Assembly (NCBI RefSeq): GCF_000372365.1
Contig: NZ_AQUU01000012.1
Location: forward strand, 1 to 52,597
Direction of reading: 5' to 3'
Source: Aggregatibacter actinomycetemcomitans DSM 8324
GTDB taxonomy: Bacteria; Pseudomonadota; Gammaproteobacteria; Enterobacterales; Pasteurellaceae
Length of the DNA: 52,597 nt
Of the stretch, positions 39,215 to 48,371 are shown piece by piece. The translations under genes were made by a program, and so were the position numbers. Within the stretch, counting starts at the first letter, position 1, and each line of letters starts with the position of its first letter. Below the pieces are notes generated by a model. It was not told the DNA's origin. It did no database searches and was given only the letters and a program-made list of their open reading frames with translations.

Positions 39215-39655
39215 TTACTTAATTCGGTTATACGATGTGACTTGTGGCGGATTGGTCACTAATGCGACCATCACATAATCGGTTTTTTTATCTAAAGTTA
39301 ACCCGCAGAAAGCGAACGCCATATTGTGAATGCAGCTGACATTTGTTCGGTTTAGTACTTGCGGATATTGCTCAAAGAAGCGTTCGATTTCCGCTTTGGA
39401 GGATGTCTCCAGTTTGCATTCGCCACTGACTTCGCACACAGGCGACCAGCTTTTGCCGGCATTTTGGGAACCATCTTCCAACCATTGTTTGCCTTTAAGT
39501 TTTAAACGAAATTGTATATCCGTATTGTTTTGATGCGGGTCCAAGAACACATAATCACCAGCTGCCTGTGGTGGTAAACCATCAGACAAGGCTTCAGCGT
39601 TTGTGAGAGGGGAAATGAGACAACTGCAAAAAAGTGCGGTAAGAATTTTTTTCAT
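39215..39655 (-). CDS. Small secreted protein of unknown function in thr operon
   Basis: A 146-residue protein with a clear signal peptide (MKKILTALFCSCLISPLTNA, cut before EALS) and a mature part of about 125 residues. The mature part has four cysteines (PVCEVSGEC and VSCIHNMAFAFCG) that could form two disulfides. I do not recognise the family. It lies between thrB (27-base gap) and thrC (55-base gap) on the same strand, a position occupied by no gene in E. coli or, from memory, H. influenzae. A link to threonine metabolism is not evident. An uptake core is in its signal-peptide region (near 39634). Confidence 0.75.
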   Translation of the reverse strand: MKKILTALFCSCLISPLTNAEALSDGLPPQAAGDYVFLDPHQNNTDIQFRLKLKGKQWLEDGSQNAGKSWSPVCEVSGECKLETSSKAEIERFFEQYPQVLNRTNVSCIHNMAFAFCGLTLDKKTDYVMVALVTNPPQVTSYNRIK

Positions 39656-39682
39656 TTTTTTATCCTTGGTTATATTTGCCGG

Positions 39683-40627
39683 TTAGCCCAGTTCTCTGGT
39701 ACCGGCATTATCGACTTTGCAGATATGTACAAAGCCTTCATTGTTTTGTAAATAGTGGTTCTCTAAATAAGTTGCCAGTTTGGTAGCATAAATTAAATCC
39801 GGTGCGATAGCGAAAATTGTCGGTCCGGAACCGGAAATCCCGGTGGCTAGTGCGCCTAAATCACGGGTTGCCTGTTTGACTTCCGGGTAGTTCGGCAGCA
39901 AAGCTTCACGATAAGGTTCCGCGATGACATCTTTCATCATCATTGCCGCTAGATTTTCCTGCTGCGTATGGCAAGCGTGCACAAATCCGCCAAGGTGGCG
40001 ACCGTGTGCAATCACATCCTGACGGGTGTAGCTTTTGGGCAAAATGGCACGGGCTTCTGCCGTGGAAACTTCAATGCCGGGGTATGCCAACACCCAATAC
40101 CAGTGGTCAAAAAATGGCAATTTCTGGCAAATATTGCCGAGGGATTGCACCATAAACTGTACACCGCCTAAATAGCAAGGTGCAACATTATCATAATGAA
40201 TGGAACCGGAAATCCGACCTTCCAATTCGCCCATCATTTCTAATAATTCCATTTTGGAAAAAGGCTCATTATGGTATTTGTTCAGCGCCACCAGAGCCGC
40301 AACGATAGAGCAGGCGCTGGAACCTAAACCGGAACCGATCGGCATATTCTTTTCTAAGGTTAGGCGTAAGGACTTCACCTTCACATTGCGTAATTTGAGC
40401 CGTTCGGTGAATAGCACATATGCCTGATAAACGATGTTTTTTTGCGGTTCTTTCGGTAATTTGCGCACAAAATAGCCCGCACTTTCCAGTTCAAAACCGT
40501 CGGCGATAGGTTCAATTTGTACCACATCGCCCAACAGTGAACCGTCAATCGGCGAAATTGCCACGCCCAGCGTGTCGAAACCGACACTGATATTGGCACT
40601 GGAAGCGGGCGCATAGATTCGTAACAT
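39683..40627 (-). CDS. thrB: Homoserine kinase
   Basis: GHMP-family kinase that phosphorylates homoserine in threonine synthesis. The 314-residue protein begins [21 protein letters not shown], the GHMP N-terminal signature, with the ATP loop [20 protein letters not shown] near 95-114 and [11 protein letters not shown] near 262. Length matches the family (310). It starts 12 bases after the thrA stop, so it is translated from the thr operon messenger and controlled by the thrL attenuator. Confidence 0.96.
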   Translation of the reverse strand: MLRIYAPASSANISVGFDTLGVAISPIDGSLLGDVVQIEPIADGFELESAGYFVRKLPKEPQKNIVYQAYVLFTERLKLRNVKVKSLRLTLEKNMPIGSGLGSSACSIVAALVALNKYHNEPFSKMELLEMMGELEGRISGSIHYDNVAPCYLGGVQFMVQSLGNICQKLPFFDHWYWVLAYPGIEVSTAEARAILPKSYTRQDVIAHGRHLGGFVHACHTQQENLAAMMMKDVIAEPYREALLPNYPEVKQATRDLGALATGISGSGPTIFAIAPDLIYATKLATYLENHYLQNNEGFVHICKVDNAGTRELG

Positions 40628-40639
40628 GGGGACACCCGT

Positions 40640-43087
40640 TTAGTGTTTCAAGGTTCTTAAAATGTCGGCGAAAATACCGGCGGCAGTCACTGCATTACCG
40701 GCGCCGTAACCGCGTAATAATAACGGAATTGGCTGGTAATAACGAGTATAAAATGCAAGGGCGTTTTCACCGTTTTTCACTTTGTATAGCGGATCTTCTT
40801 TGCCTACTTCAACAATAGAAACTTTGCATTTGCCGTTTTCGATTTGCCCCACATAACGTAATACTTTTTCTTCTGCCTGCGCTTTTTCGATGCGAGCATT
40901 GAATTCGTCATCCAACTGCGGCAATAATGCCATGAATTCTTCAGCCGATTTCCCTTCGGCAAAGCCTTTTGGTAACACGCCTTCCACGTCTACATCTTCC
41001 AGCTCCAATTCTAATCCGCTTTCACGGGCTAAAATCAGTAATTTACGGGCAACATCCTGACCCGAAAGATCGTCGCGTGGATCCGGTTCGGTGAAGCCTT
41101 TTTCACGGGCAAGTGCGGTGGCTTGGGAAAGGGTTAAGCCTTCTTCCAGTTTACCGAAAATAAAGGAAAGTGAACCGGATAAAATCCCGTCAAAGCGTTC
41201 TACTTCATCGCCTGCCGCCAATAGATTCTGTAAATTTTCAATGACCGGCAAGCCTGCGCCGACATTGGTTTCATACAGGAATTTACGTTGGTTTTTATGT
41301 GCCAGTTCACGTAATTTGTGATAATAACCCAACGCGCGGGTATTGGCTTTTTTATTCGGAGTCACCACATGGAACCCTTCCGCTAAGGCGCGTTCGTATA
41401 AACCGGCCAAGGATTCCGCCGACGTGCAATCCACGAAAACCGGGTTTACCACATGATGCAATTTAATGAAAGAGAGCAGTACGTCGAAATCTGACGGTTG
41501 GGTGGCGTTTTCTAAGTCCGTTTGCCAATGATCTAAATTTAAGCCGTTTTCATTGAGCAACATTTTGTTGGAATTCGCGAGGGCGCAAACGCGAATTTCA
41601 ATGTCTTTCCTTGCTAAATACTCTTTTTGGTGTTTGATTTGCTCAATTAATTCGCCACCGACACCGCCGACACCCACAAGAAACACTTCAACGATCTTTT
41701 TGTTGTTAAATAACGCTTGGTGCGTTGCTTTTACGGCCTCAATGGCTTTATTTTGCGCCACCACAGCGGAAATTGAACGTTCAGAAGAACCTTGGGCAAT
41801 GGCGTTAATGCTGATGTTTGCCTGTGCCAGCGCAGAGAAGAAGCGCGCGGCAATGCCTTTAGCTTGGCGCATACCATCGCCTACTACGGAAATAATGGAT
41901 AAATCTTTAATCACTTCAATCGGATCCAATTGATGGGCTTTTAATTCCTGCGCAAATTCCGCTTCTAAGGCTTTTAACGCCACATCAACGGATTTTACCG
42001 GCACGCAGAAGCTGATGCTGTATTCGGAGGAGGATTGGGTGATTAAAATCACCGAAACTTTCGCATTAGACATAGCGGAAAATACGCGGGAAGCCATGCC
42101 TACCATGCCTTGCATACCCGGGCCGGAAACATTGAACATCGCCACATTATCTAAATTGGTAATGCCTTTCACCTGTAAGCCTTCGGATTTGATGTCGCCG
42201 GCGATAACCGAACCCGGTGCGCTCGGATTACCGGTGTTTTTAATTAAACACGGAATGTTCGGGCGTACTAACGGACCGATGGTGCGCGGATGGATGACCT
42301 TGGCGCCGAAGTAGGAAAGCTCCATGGCTTCACGATAAGACAGGCTCGGTAATAAACGCGCATCCGGCACTAAACGCGGGTCGCAAGTGTAAACGCCGTC
42401 AACGTCGGTCCAGATTTCGCATACGCTGGCGCCCAAACAGGCGGCTAAACAAGCGGCGGAGTAGTCGGAACCATTACGTCCTAATAACACGAGTTCGTCT
42501 TGATCGTTACAAGCGGTAAAGCCTGCCATTAACACCACTTTATTTTTGCCGATGGATTTGGCATCCACCCGTTTGGTGGATTCTTCAATATCCACGGAAG
42601 ATTCCAAATAGCTGCCTTGAGCTAACAATTGTTTCACCGGATCAACCACATGCACTTCATAATCGTTGGCTTCAAACCAGGCTTTCATCATGGCGATGGA
42701 AAGTTTTTCACCGCGGCAATCGATGGTCGCTTTGAGCGCATCGTCTACTTTGTCTTCCTGACGGATTTTTTCTAATAATGACGCAATTTGTTGGAATTCT
42801 TGATCGATGATTTGTTTGGTGCCGGCAAGATCAAAATGGTTATTTTTGGCGTGTAAACCGTTAATGATGGTGTAGAAAATATCTAATGCTTCGTTGAAAT
42901 GAGAATCGGTAGGTTGATTTAAACTGGCTTTTTCGGAAAGGGCGACAAGGTGATTGGTGATTTTTGCAGGTGCCGATAAAACGCCTGCAGCCTGTTCTTC
43001 CAAATGGGCCTTTTCGATAAGCTCCGCCGCTTGCAAAAACCGTTCCGGATTGGCTAAGGAAGTGCCCCCAAATTTAAGTACGCGCAT
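40640..43087 (-). CDS. thrA: Bifunctional aspartokinase I/homoserine dehydrogenase I
   Basis: Fusion enzyme for the first and third steps from aspartate to homoserine. The 815-residue protein (E. coli 820) has the aspartokinase domain first ([18 protein letters not shown], then [16 protein letters not shown] near 230), two ACT regulatory domains (about 320-460, threonine-sensing) and homoserine dehydrogenase (from about 465, [17 protein letters not shown], with the [13 protein letters not shown] block). The frame is open 34 codons upstream into the attenuator; ATG 43087 follows CAGGAGAAT and is the real start. Two uptake cores lie nearby and within (about 41110). Confidence 0.97.
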   Translation of the reverse strand: MRVLKFGGTSLANPERFLQAAELIEKAHLEEQAAGVLSAPAKITNHLVALSEKASLNQPTDSHFNEALDIFYTIINGLHAKNNHFDLAGTKQIIDQEFQQIASLLEKIRQEDKVDDALKATIDCRGEKLSIAMMKAWFEANDYEVHVVDPVKQLLAQGSYLESSVDIEESTKRVDAKSIGKNKVVLMAGFTACNDQDELVLLGRNGSDYSAACLAACLGASVCEIWTDVDGVYTCDPRLVPDARLLPSLSYREAMELSYFGAKVIHPRTIGPLVRPNIPCLIKNTGNPSAPGSVIAGDIKSEGLQVKGITNLDNVAMFNVSGPGMQGMVGMASRVFSAMSNAKVSVILITQSSSEYSISFCVPVKSVDVALKALEAEFAQELKAHQLDPIEVIKDLSIISVVGDGMRQAKGIAARFFSALAQANISINAIAQGSSERSISAVVAQNKAIEAVKATHQALFNNKKIVEVFLVGVGGVGGELIEQIKHQKEYLARKDIEIRVCALANSNKMLLNENGLNLDHWQTDLENATQPSDFDVLLSFIKLHHVVNPVFVDCTSAESLAGLYERALAEGFHVVTPNKKANTRALGYYHKLRELAHKNQRKFLYETNVGAGLPVIENLQNLLAAGDEVERFDGILSGSLSFIFGKLEEGLTLSQATALAREKGFTEPDPRDDLSGQDVARKLLILARESGLELELEDVDVEGVLPKGFAEGKSAEEFMALLPQLDDEFNARIEKAQAEEKVLRYVGQIENGKCKVSIVEVGKEDPLYKVKNGENALAFYTRYYQPIPLLLRGYGAGNAVTAAGIFADILRTLKH

Positions 43088-43120
43088 GATATTCTCCTGA
43101 TAAATGATGTTTGAATTTGC

Positions 43121-43153
43121 ATAAAAAAACCCGCTCTCGGGAAATGCGGGTTC
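43121..43153 (-). terminator. thr operon attenuator
   Basis: On the minus strand AACCCGC, loop of 11, GCGGGTT, then TTTTTT: a textbook intrinsic terminator between the leader peptide stop and thrA. The left arm CCCGC can instead pair with GCGGG at the end of the leader peptide coding region (about 43179-43184), giving an antiterminator. Two exclusive structures of this kind are the basis of transcription attenuation. Confidence 0.85.
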
Positions 43154-43175
43154 ATGAATTCTATTCTTTAACGCA

Positions 43176-43223
43176 CTAGCCCGCCCCATTGATCATAATC
43201 ATGGTCATAGTGGTTGGCATCAT
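43176..43223 (-). CDS. thrL: thr operon leader peptide
   Basis: A 15-residue leader peptide, [15 protein letters not shown], ahead of the attenuator and thrA. E. coli ThrL is 21 residues, rich in Thr and Ile, and ends NGAG as well. Here there are three Thr, two Ile and five Met codons. Stalling of the ribosome at Thr or Ile (and perhaps Met) codons would leave the GCGGG stretch near the stop free to form the antiterminator. It was not in the larger frames because of its size. An uptake core (43229-43237) lies just upstream of the ATG. Confidence 0.85.
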   Translation of the reverse strand: MMPTTMTMIMINGAG

Positions 43224-43278
43224 AATAAAAGTGCGGTTGTTTTTCATGGTGTTTTTGTGTGAAAAAAGAATGTGCTTA

Positions 43279-43307
43279 GAAATACCGAAATTTACTTTTA
43301 TTGTCAA
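43279..43307 (-). promoter_or_regulatory. Likely thr operon promoter
   Basis: On the minus strand a perfect -35 box TTGACA (43307-43302), a 17-base spacer and a weak -10 box TATTTC (43284-43279), about 55 bases before the leader peptide start. Good position and spacing; the -10 box is poor. Confidence 0.5.
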
Positions 43308-43445
43308 TATGTTTCTAAATAAAATTAATGAATTGAATGTTATTGGGATAGATTAGCGTATTAAATTTTGAAAGATGGTGTTAATACTGAAAAGTATATG
43401 CTACAATTCGAGTGGTTATGTATGTATTATTTCTATAGGTGTAAA

Positions 43446-44834
43446 ATGTATACTTCAAATCTAACGAATTTAATTCTGAATACAGATAGTTATAAAGCAT
43501 CTCATTGGCTGCAATATCCGCCTGATAGCGAATATGTCTCTTTTTATATCGAAGCCCGTAAAAGTGAGTTTGATGTTGTTTTCTTCGGATTGCAGGCCTT
43601 TCTCAAGGAATACCTAACTAAACCGATTACTCTACAAGATATAAATGAAGCTGAAAATTTATTGATTGCACATGGCTTACCTTTCAATCGACAAGGGTGG
43701 CTTGCTATTTTGGAAAAATATAAAGGTTATCTTCCGCTTCGAATTCAGGCTGTGGCAGAGGGGTTAGTATTGCCTGCCGGTAACGTGGTGTGCCAGGTTG
43801 TTAATACAGATCCGGAATTTTTCTGGTTACCAAGTTATTTGGAAACGGCACTTCTGCGTGGTATTTATTACCCTGCTACGGTAGCAAGTCTATCTTACTA
43901 TTGTAAACAAATACTTAAACGCGCATTGGAAAGATCTGCTGATGATCTGAGTGGTTTGCCGTTTAAATTACATGATTTCGGTGCACGCGGAGCCAGTAGT
44001 TTGGAGTCGGTGGCTCTTGGCAGCTTGGCGCATTTGGTAAATTTTTGCGGAACAGATAGTCTCAGCGGTATTATTGGTGCAGCCCGTTGGTATGAGGTCG
44101 AAAACATGCCGGCATTTTCAATTCCTGCGGCAGAACACAGTACAATTACCAGTTGGGGAAAAGAACATGAGATCGCAGCCTATGAAAATATATTTCAGCA
44201 ATTTGCCGGTAAATATCCTGCATTTGCCATTGTGTCTGACAGCTATGATTTATGGCAGGTGGTTAATGAAGTTTGGGGGGAACGATTTAAGCAGCAGATT
44301 TCACAAATGTCGGGAACTTTGATAATTCGTCCTGACAGCGGTGAACCGGGCACGGTAATTTGTCGCGTACTGGATATTTTGGCTGAAAAGTTCGGAACAA
44401 GAATAAATAGTAAGGGCTATAAAGTATTGCCGGATTGCATTCGTGTCATTCAGGGGGATGGAATTAATTATACTTCATTGACACACATACTGGATGCTGT
44501 CATGGCACATGGATTCAGCGTGGATAATGTGAATTTCGGTATGGGAGGCGGCTTGTTGCAACAGGTTAACCGTGACATGATGAGCTGGGCGATGAAGGCA
44601 AGTGCGGTGAGTGTTGCAGGCAAATGGCGTGATGTATATAAAGATCCCGTTACCGGTGCGGAAAAACGTTCGAAAAAAGGACGGCTTGCCTTAGTCAGAA
44701 GAAATGGCGAATATCTGACTTTGCGCGAAGAAGAAGTGGATAAGCAAGAAAATCTATTGCGTACAGTATATTTAAATGGAAAACTATTACATATTGAAAC
44801 ACTTGAACAAATCAGGCGGCGTACCAATGGATAA
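43446..44834 (+). CDS. nadV: Nicotinamide phosphoribosyltransferase
   Basis: Makes nicotinamide mononucleotide from nicotinamide and PRPP, the entry step of the NAD salvage that frees Pasteurellaceae from an external NAD (V factor) need. The 462-residue protein has the NAMPT-family order: DSYKASHWLQYPP near 14-26, HDFGARGASSLES near 180, the catalytic His231 in AEHSTITSWG, DSYDLW, IRPDSGEPGT, GDGINYTSL and FGMGGGLLQQ. Longer starts (TTG 43368) lack similarity; ATG 43446 is chosen. It overlaps yggS by eight bases. The gene is fairly AT-rich, suggesting acquisition, but it contains an uptake core (near 44599). Confidence 0.93.
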   Translation: MYTSNLTNLILNTDSYKASHWLQYPPDSEYVSFYIEARKSEFDVVFFGLQAFLKEYLTKPITLQDINEAENLLIAHGLPFNRQGWLAILEKYKGYLPLRIQAVAEGLVLPAGNVVCQVVNTDPEFFWLPSYLETALLRGIYYPATVASLSYYCKQILKRALERSADDLSGLPFKLHDFGARGASSLESVALGSLAHLVNFCGTDSLSGIIGAARWYEVENMPAFSIPAAEHSTITSWGKEHEIAAYENIFQQFAGKYPAFAIVSDSYDLWQVVNEVWGERFKQQISQMSGTLIIRPDSGEPGTVICRVLDILAEKFGTRINSKGYKVLPDCIRVIQGDGINYTSLTHILDAVMAHGFSVDNVNFGMGGGLLQQVNRDMMSWAMKASAVSVAGKWRDVYKDPVTGAEKRSKKGRLALVRRNGEYLTLREEEVDKQENLLRTVYLNGKLLHIETLEQIRRRTNG

Positions 44835-45522
44835 TATTCGACGTAATTTACAGCTGGTTCAGCAAAAAATAACCCAAATCTGCCAGATGGTTGGGTCCTC
44901 ACCAAGTGCGGTTACTTTACTGGCTGTTTCTAAAACCAAGCCTGTTGAAGATATTTTAACAGCGTATGAAGCGGGACAGGAGGCATTCGGAGAAAATTAT
45001 GTACAGGAGGGAGTGGAAAAAATTCAATTCTGCCAACAGCACAATATTAACTTGGAATGGCATTTTATCGGCCCGTTGCAATCCAATAAAACCCGTTTGG
45101 TGGCGGAATATTTTGACTGGATGCAAACCCTTGATCGCGCCAAAATCGCCGATCGTTTAAATGAACAACGTTCTCCGCATAAAGCGCCGCTCAATGTCTT
45201 AATTCAGGTGAATATCAGCAATGAAGCCAGTAAATCCGGCATTCAGCCCTGTGAAATTTTAGACCTTGCAAAACACCTGGAAAACTTACCGCACTTATGC
45301 CTGCGTGGCTTAATGGCGATTCCCGAACCTACCAATGATGTGACTCGGCAGGAGCAAGTGTTTTATCAAATGCGTGTGTTGTTTGAACAATTACAACAAG
45401 CTTTGCCGAACGCCCAAATCGACACCTTATCCATGGGCATGACCGATGATATGCAAATGGCAATCAAATGTGGTTCCACCATGGTTCGCGTAGGTACAGC
45501 AATTTTTGGAAAACGGGTTTAA
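44827..45522 (+). CDS. yggS: PLP homeostasis protein YggS
   Basis: Small PLP-binding protein (YggS/PLPBP family) that buffers pyridoxal phosphate and affects amino-acid pools; no catalytic reaction is known. The 231-residue protein has the PLP lysine K36 in LLAVSKTKP, FGENYVQEGVEKI, WHFIGPLQSNKTRLV and the phosphate-binding end TLSMGMTDDMQMAIKCGSTMVRVG. The start ATG 44827 lies inside the end of nadV (ATGGATAA overlap), so it is probably translated by coupling. The first 60 codons are AT-rich like nadV; the rest is closer to the genome average. Uptake cores at about 44903 and 45290. Confidence 0.94.
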   Translation: MDNIRRNLQLVQQKITQICQMVGSSPSAVTLLAVSKTKPVEDILTAYEAGQEAFGENYVQEGVEKIQFCQQHNINLEWHFIGPLQSNKTRLVAEYFDWMQTLDRAKIADRLNEQRSPHKAPLNVLIQVNISNEASKSGIQPCEILDLAKHLENLPHLCLRGLMAIPEPTNDVTRQEQVFYQMRVLFEQLQQALPNAQIDTLSMGMTDDMQMAIKCGSTMVRVGTAIFGKRV

Positions 45523-45574
45523 CTTATATAACAGTATGATCAGACAGTAAAAATATAAAAATCTAACTGTATTG

Positions 45575-46411
45575 TTAACCATTACGTGCTAGCCATTTCC
45601 GTACACTTGCTTGTTCAGTCTTACTTAATTGCTCATATTGCATAATTACTTTCTCTACCGTTAACGCCTGCTCAGACGAAGCGAATAGCGATTTTACGTA
45701 ACTATTGGCAGGCTGTTGCTGGATTTCGTTTGGTGTACCTACTTGTACCAGCTTCCCATTCTGCATGACGCCAATGCGACAAGCAAGTTTTAAGGCTTCT
45801 TGCATGTCATGAGTAACGAACACGATAGTTGTGCCGAATTTTTTATGGATCAACGAAATTTGATCTTGTAAGGCAGCCCGCACCAGTGGATCAAGTGCAG
45901 AAAATGGTTCATCCATGAGCAATAAATGGGGATTAGCAGCAATAGCCCGTAAAATGCCTATCCGTTGTTGTTCTCCACCGGAAAGTTCGCGCGGATAGCG
46001 ATCCTGATATTGCGCAGGTGGCAAATTCACTAATTCAAGTAATGTATTCACACGGGATTTTCGCTCATTTTTGTGCCACCCAAGAATATCGGGCATTAAG
46101 GCAATGTTTTGCGCTACTGTCATGGTGGGGAATAGGGCGATTTGTTGTAATACATAACCGATGCGATGACGTAAGGTATGGATGTTGTAATCTTTGATCC
46201 GTTTACCTTGAAAATATACATCTCCATCTGTAGGTTCGGTGAGGGCGTTGATCATGCGCAATGTTGTGGATTTACCGCTACCTGAACCTCCGACCAATAC
46301 GAAGAATTCGCCTTGATAGATGGTCAGATTTAGCATTTGCACTGCGTGTTGTCCGTCATAATATTTGCTTACGCCGCGAAATTCGATAAAAGGTGTGCGA
46401 TTACTTTTCAT
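45575..46411 (-). CDS. ABC importer ATPase, osmoprotectant/EgtV-like
   Basis: A 278-residue ATPase of the quaternary-amine ABC importer group (OpuCA, ProV, EgtV). Walker A GGSGSGKST (about 40-48), Q-loop LQQIALFP, signature LSGGEQQRIG (about 143), Walker B LLLMDEPFSALD and the switch His in FVTHDMQEAL are intact. The C-terminal CBS domains of OpuCA/ProV are missing; only about 40 residues follow the nucleotide-binding domain. Its partner at 46726-48237 is a fused permease and binding protein, so the two genes make a whole importer. A small frame (46401-46601) overlaps its start. Confidence 0.88.
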   Translation of the reverse strand: MKSNRTPFIEFRGVSKYYDGQHAVQMLNLTIYQGEFFVLVGGSGSGKSTTLRMINALTEPTDGDVYFQGKRIKDYNIHTLRHRIGYVLQQIALFPTMTVAQNIALMPDILGWHKNERKSRVNTLLELVNLPPAQYQDRYPRELSGGEQQRIGILRAIAANPHLLLMDEPFSALDPLVRAALQDQISLIHKKFGTTIVFVTHDMQEALKLACRIGVMQNGKLVQVGTPNEIQQQPANSYVKSLFASSEQALTVEKVIMQYEQLSKTEQASVRKWLARNG

Positions 46412-46601
46412 ATTCTACCTTCATAACCGCTTTAAAGGTACATGGCGCGCTTCCAAGTAATTGTGCTGAATCGGGGGAGAGCATTATAGAACCGCGTACT
46501 GATAAAACCGGTATCCCTTTTCGTTCGATTAAACAGCGTGTGGCCATATTGCCGATTGAGTTTGTAATACCACGTTCCGTGATTTTTTCTGTTATGTTCA
46601 T
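46401..46601 (-). CDS. Possible small protein overlapping the ATPase gene
   Basis: A 66-codon frame starting ATG 46601 behind GAGAGAT and ending 11 bases inside the ATPase gene, between the two importer genes on the same strand. The protein (MNITEKITERGITNSIGNMA...) has no signal peptide or membrane segment and no family I recognise. The overlap with the ATPase start is what one expects of a coupled gene. Without comparison to relatives it could be chance. Confidence 0.35.
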   Translation of the reverse strand: MNITEKITERGITNSIGNMATRCLIERKGIPVLSVRGSIMLSPDSAQLLGSAPCTFKAVMKVEYEK

Positions 46602-46725
46602 TTATTTGATCTCTCTGTATTCTCCCGTATGAGTCATACAGGATTATATATTCCTCAGCCTTTTTAAGTTCATTATAAGTTGTAGTATGGCTTAGATAAT
46701 CTGGCCCGGTACCGTTTGTCTAAGG

Positions 46726-48237
46726 CTATAGCAATTTCATTTTCTTCAAATACTCCCTCGCTACTTTCTCCGGGCTTTCGCCCAGTACTTTAACTTGATA
46801 ATTCATTTCACTCATTTCTTGTTCGGAAATACGGTTGGCGAGGCGGTTAAGTGCGGTCAGAACCTGCGGATTTTTTGCTGCAAAATCGGCTTTCATTAGT
46901 GGCGCACCTTGATAGGCAGGGAATAAATTAATGTCGTCTTTCAGTAAGCGGAGCTGATGTTGTTTGAGTTCTGCGTCAGTAGAAAATGCTTCGATTAAAT
47001 CAATTTTATTGTTGAGTAACGCCGTATAACGCAAAGCAGGTTCAAGGGTGACAATATGAACTAAAGTAATGCCTTGTGATTTTATTCCTTTATAGCCATC
47101 GACTCGATCGAGAAATTCCAATGTGAAGCCGGCGCGAATGTCCCCTGCCACATGATGTAAATCGCTGATTGTTGCAAGCCCATGTGTTGCTCCATAGGCT
47201 TCTTTCACTGCTAATGCATAGGTATTTTGATATGCCATCGGCGGTAAAAATTCAAGCCGGAACTGTTCCGCCAGTAATTGTTTACTCAGCTGATAAGTGG
47301 TTTCAGGAGAGCGGTGATGATTTTTTTGTTCGGGTAACACTTGTACTAAGGCTTCCAGCACTGTGCCGGTAAATTCAGGATAAATATCAATTTCACCGCT
47401 GTTGAGAGCATTGAATAAAAAAGAGGTTTTGCCGAAATTCGGTTTAAGCTCTACTTGAATAGTTTTGTTTTCCTGCTCAATCAACAGTTTGTACATATTG
47501 ATAAGAATATCAGGTTCACTGCCAAGTTTACCCGCAATCACCACTTTTTGAGTTTGGGATGTGAGAGAAATTTGCGAAAAACCAACCGCACTTAGCCCTA
47601 AAATCAAAACGATAGCAAGGGGACGTTTGCATCGTACTTTTTGTAAAATAGCAATCAAACCGCTTACTCCGACTGCCAATAATGCAGAAAGTAAGGCACC
47701 GGTAAAAATCATCACCATATTATTGCGATCGATACCGAGTAAAATAAGACTGCCTAACCCGCCCGCCCCGATTAATGCCGCCAGGGTTGCAGTCCCGATA
47801 ATTAATACTGCCGCCGTACGGATGCCCGACATCATTGCCGGCAAGGCCATCGGCAGTTCAATTCGCCATAACGATTGCCACCGAGATAAGCCGAAAGCGG
47901 TGTAAGCATCTTGAATAGATTGATCGATTTGGCTTAATCCCAAATAGGTATTTTGGAAGATCGGTAACAGAGCATAGAGTGTTAGGGCAATTAGTACCGG
48001 TGGTGAACCAATGCCGACAAAGGGAATCAATAAGCCAAGCAGAGCGAGAGATGGAATGGTTTGCAGCACATTAGTAAATTGTAACACTATTTCCGCCATG
48101 TGGCGTTTGCGTGACAATAATACTGCAATAGGTACAGCAATTACTACTGCAATTAGCAATGCCGATAAAGAGAGCCATAGGTGGGTAAGTAACATTGCTC
48201 CTACTTCAGGCAAGGTGAAAGGAAGCATTTCAAGCAT
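46726..48237 (-). CDS. Fused ABC permease-binding protein, EgtU/OpuF-like
   Basis: A 503-residue inner-membrane protein. Residues about 1-215 are a binding-protein-dependent permease (LSALLIAVVIAVPIAVLLSR, then LQTIPSLALLGLLIPFVGIG and the coupling loop FGLSRWQSLWRIELPMALP). Residues about 235-500 are an OpuAC-type ligand domain held outside the membrane (VVIAGKLGSEPDILINMYKL, GEIDIYPEFTGTVLEAL). This fused layout is known from osmoprotectant importers (OpuF) and from EgtU, the ergothioneine importer of Streptococcus pneumoniae (about 506 residues). The ligand cannot be read by eye. It is the first gene of the pair with the ATPase downstream. Uptake cores at about 46848 and 47588. Confidence 0.85.
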   Translation of the reverse strand: MLEMLPFTLPEVGAMLLTHLWLSLSALLIAVVIAVPIAVLLSRKRHMAEIVLQFTNVLQTIPSLALLGLLIPFVGIGSPPVLIALTLYALLPIFQNTYLGLSQIDQSIQDAYTAFGLSRWQSLWRIELPMALPAMMSGIRTAAVLIIGTATLAALIGAGGLGSLILLGIDRNNMVMIFTGALLSALLAVGVSGLIAILQKVRCKRPLAIVLILGLSAVGFSQISLTSQTQKVVIAGKLGSEPDILINMYKLLIEQENKTIQVELKPNFGKTSFLFNALNSGEIDIYPEFTGTVLEALVQVLPEQKNHHRSPETTYQLSKQLLAEQFRLEFLPPMAYQNTYALAVKEAYGATHGLATISDLHHVAGDIRAGFTLEFLDRVDGYKGIKSQGITLVHIVTLEPALRYTALLNNKIDLIEAFSTDAELKQHQLRLLKDDINLFPAYQGAPLMKADFAAKNPQVLTALNRLANRISEQEMSEMNYQVKVLGESPEKVAREYLKKMKLL

Positions 48238-48326
48238 CAGTTAGTCCTTTGAATCGATAATGGAACTATTATATCGGGTGTTAACCAATAAGGAAAATAG
48301 GCTTCGCAATAAGATATAACAAAGCA

Positions 48327-48356
48327 AAACGCCACTTTCCTTTGAAAATGGCGTTT
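48327..48356 (-). terminator. bamC terminator
   Basis: AAACGCCA (48327-48334) pairs with TGGCGTTT (48349-48356) around a 14-base loop; the minus strand continues TGCTTTG. It is 15 bases after the bamC stop. Short T-run, so moderate strength. Confidence 0.6.
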
Positions 48357-48371
48357 GGAGTTTAAATCAAA

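Noticed and set aside
43088-43189. 34-codon extension of thrA
   Set aside because: It reads through the attenuator hairpin; the aspartokinase start MRVLKFGG has its own ribosome site.
46393-46632. 79-codon plus-strand frame
   Set aside because: It is antisense to the importer region, with no ribosome site and no similarity; the minus-strand frame is the better candidate.
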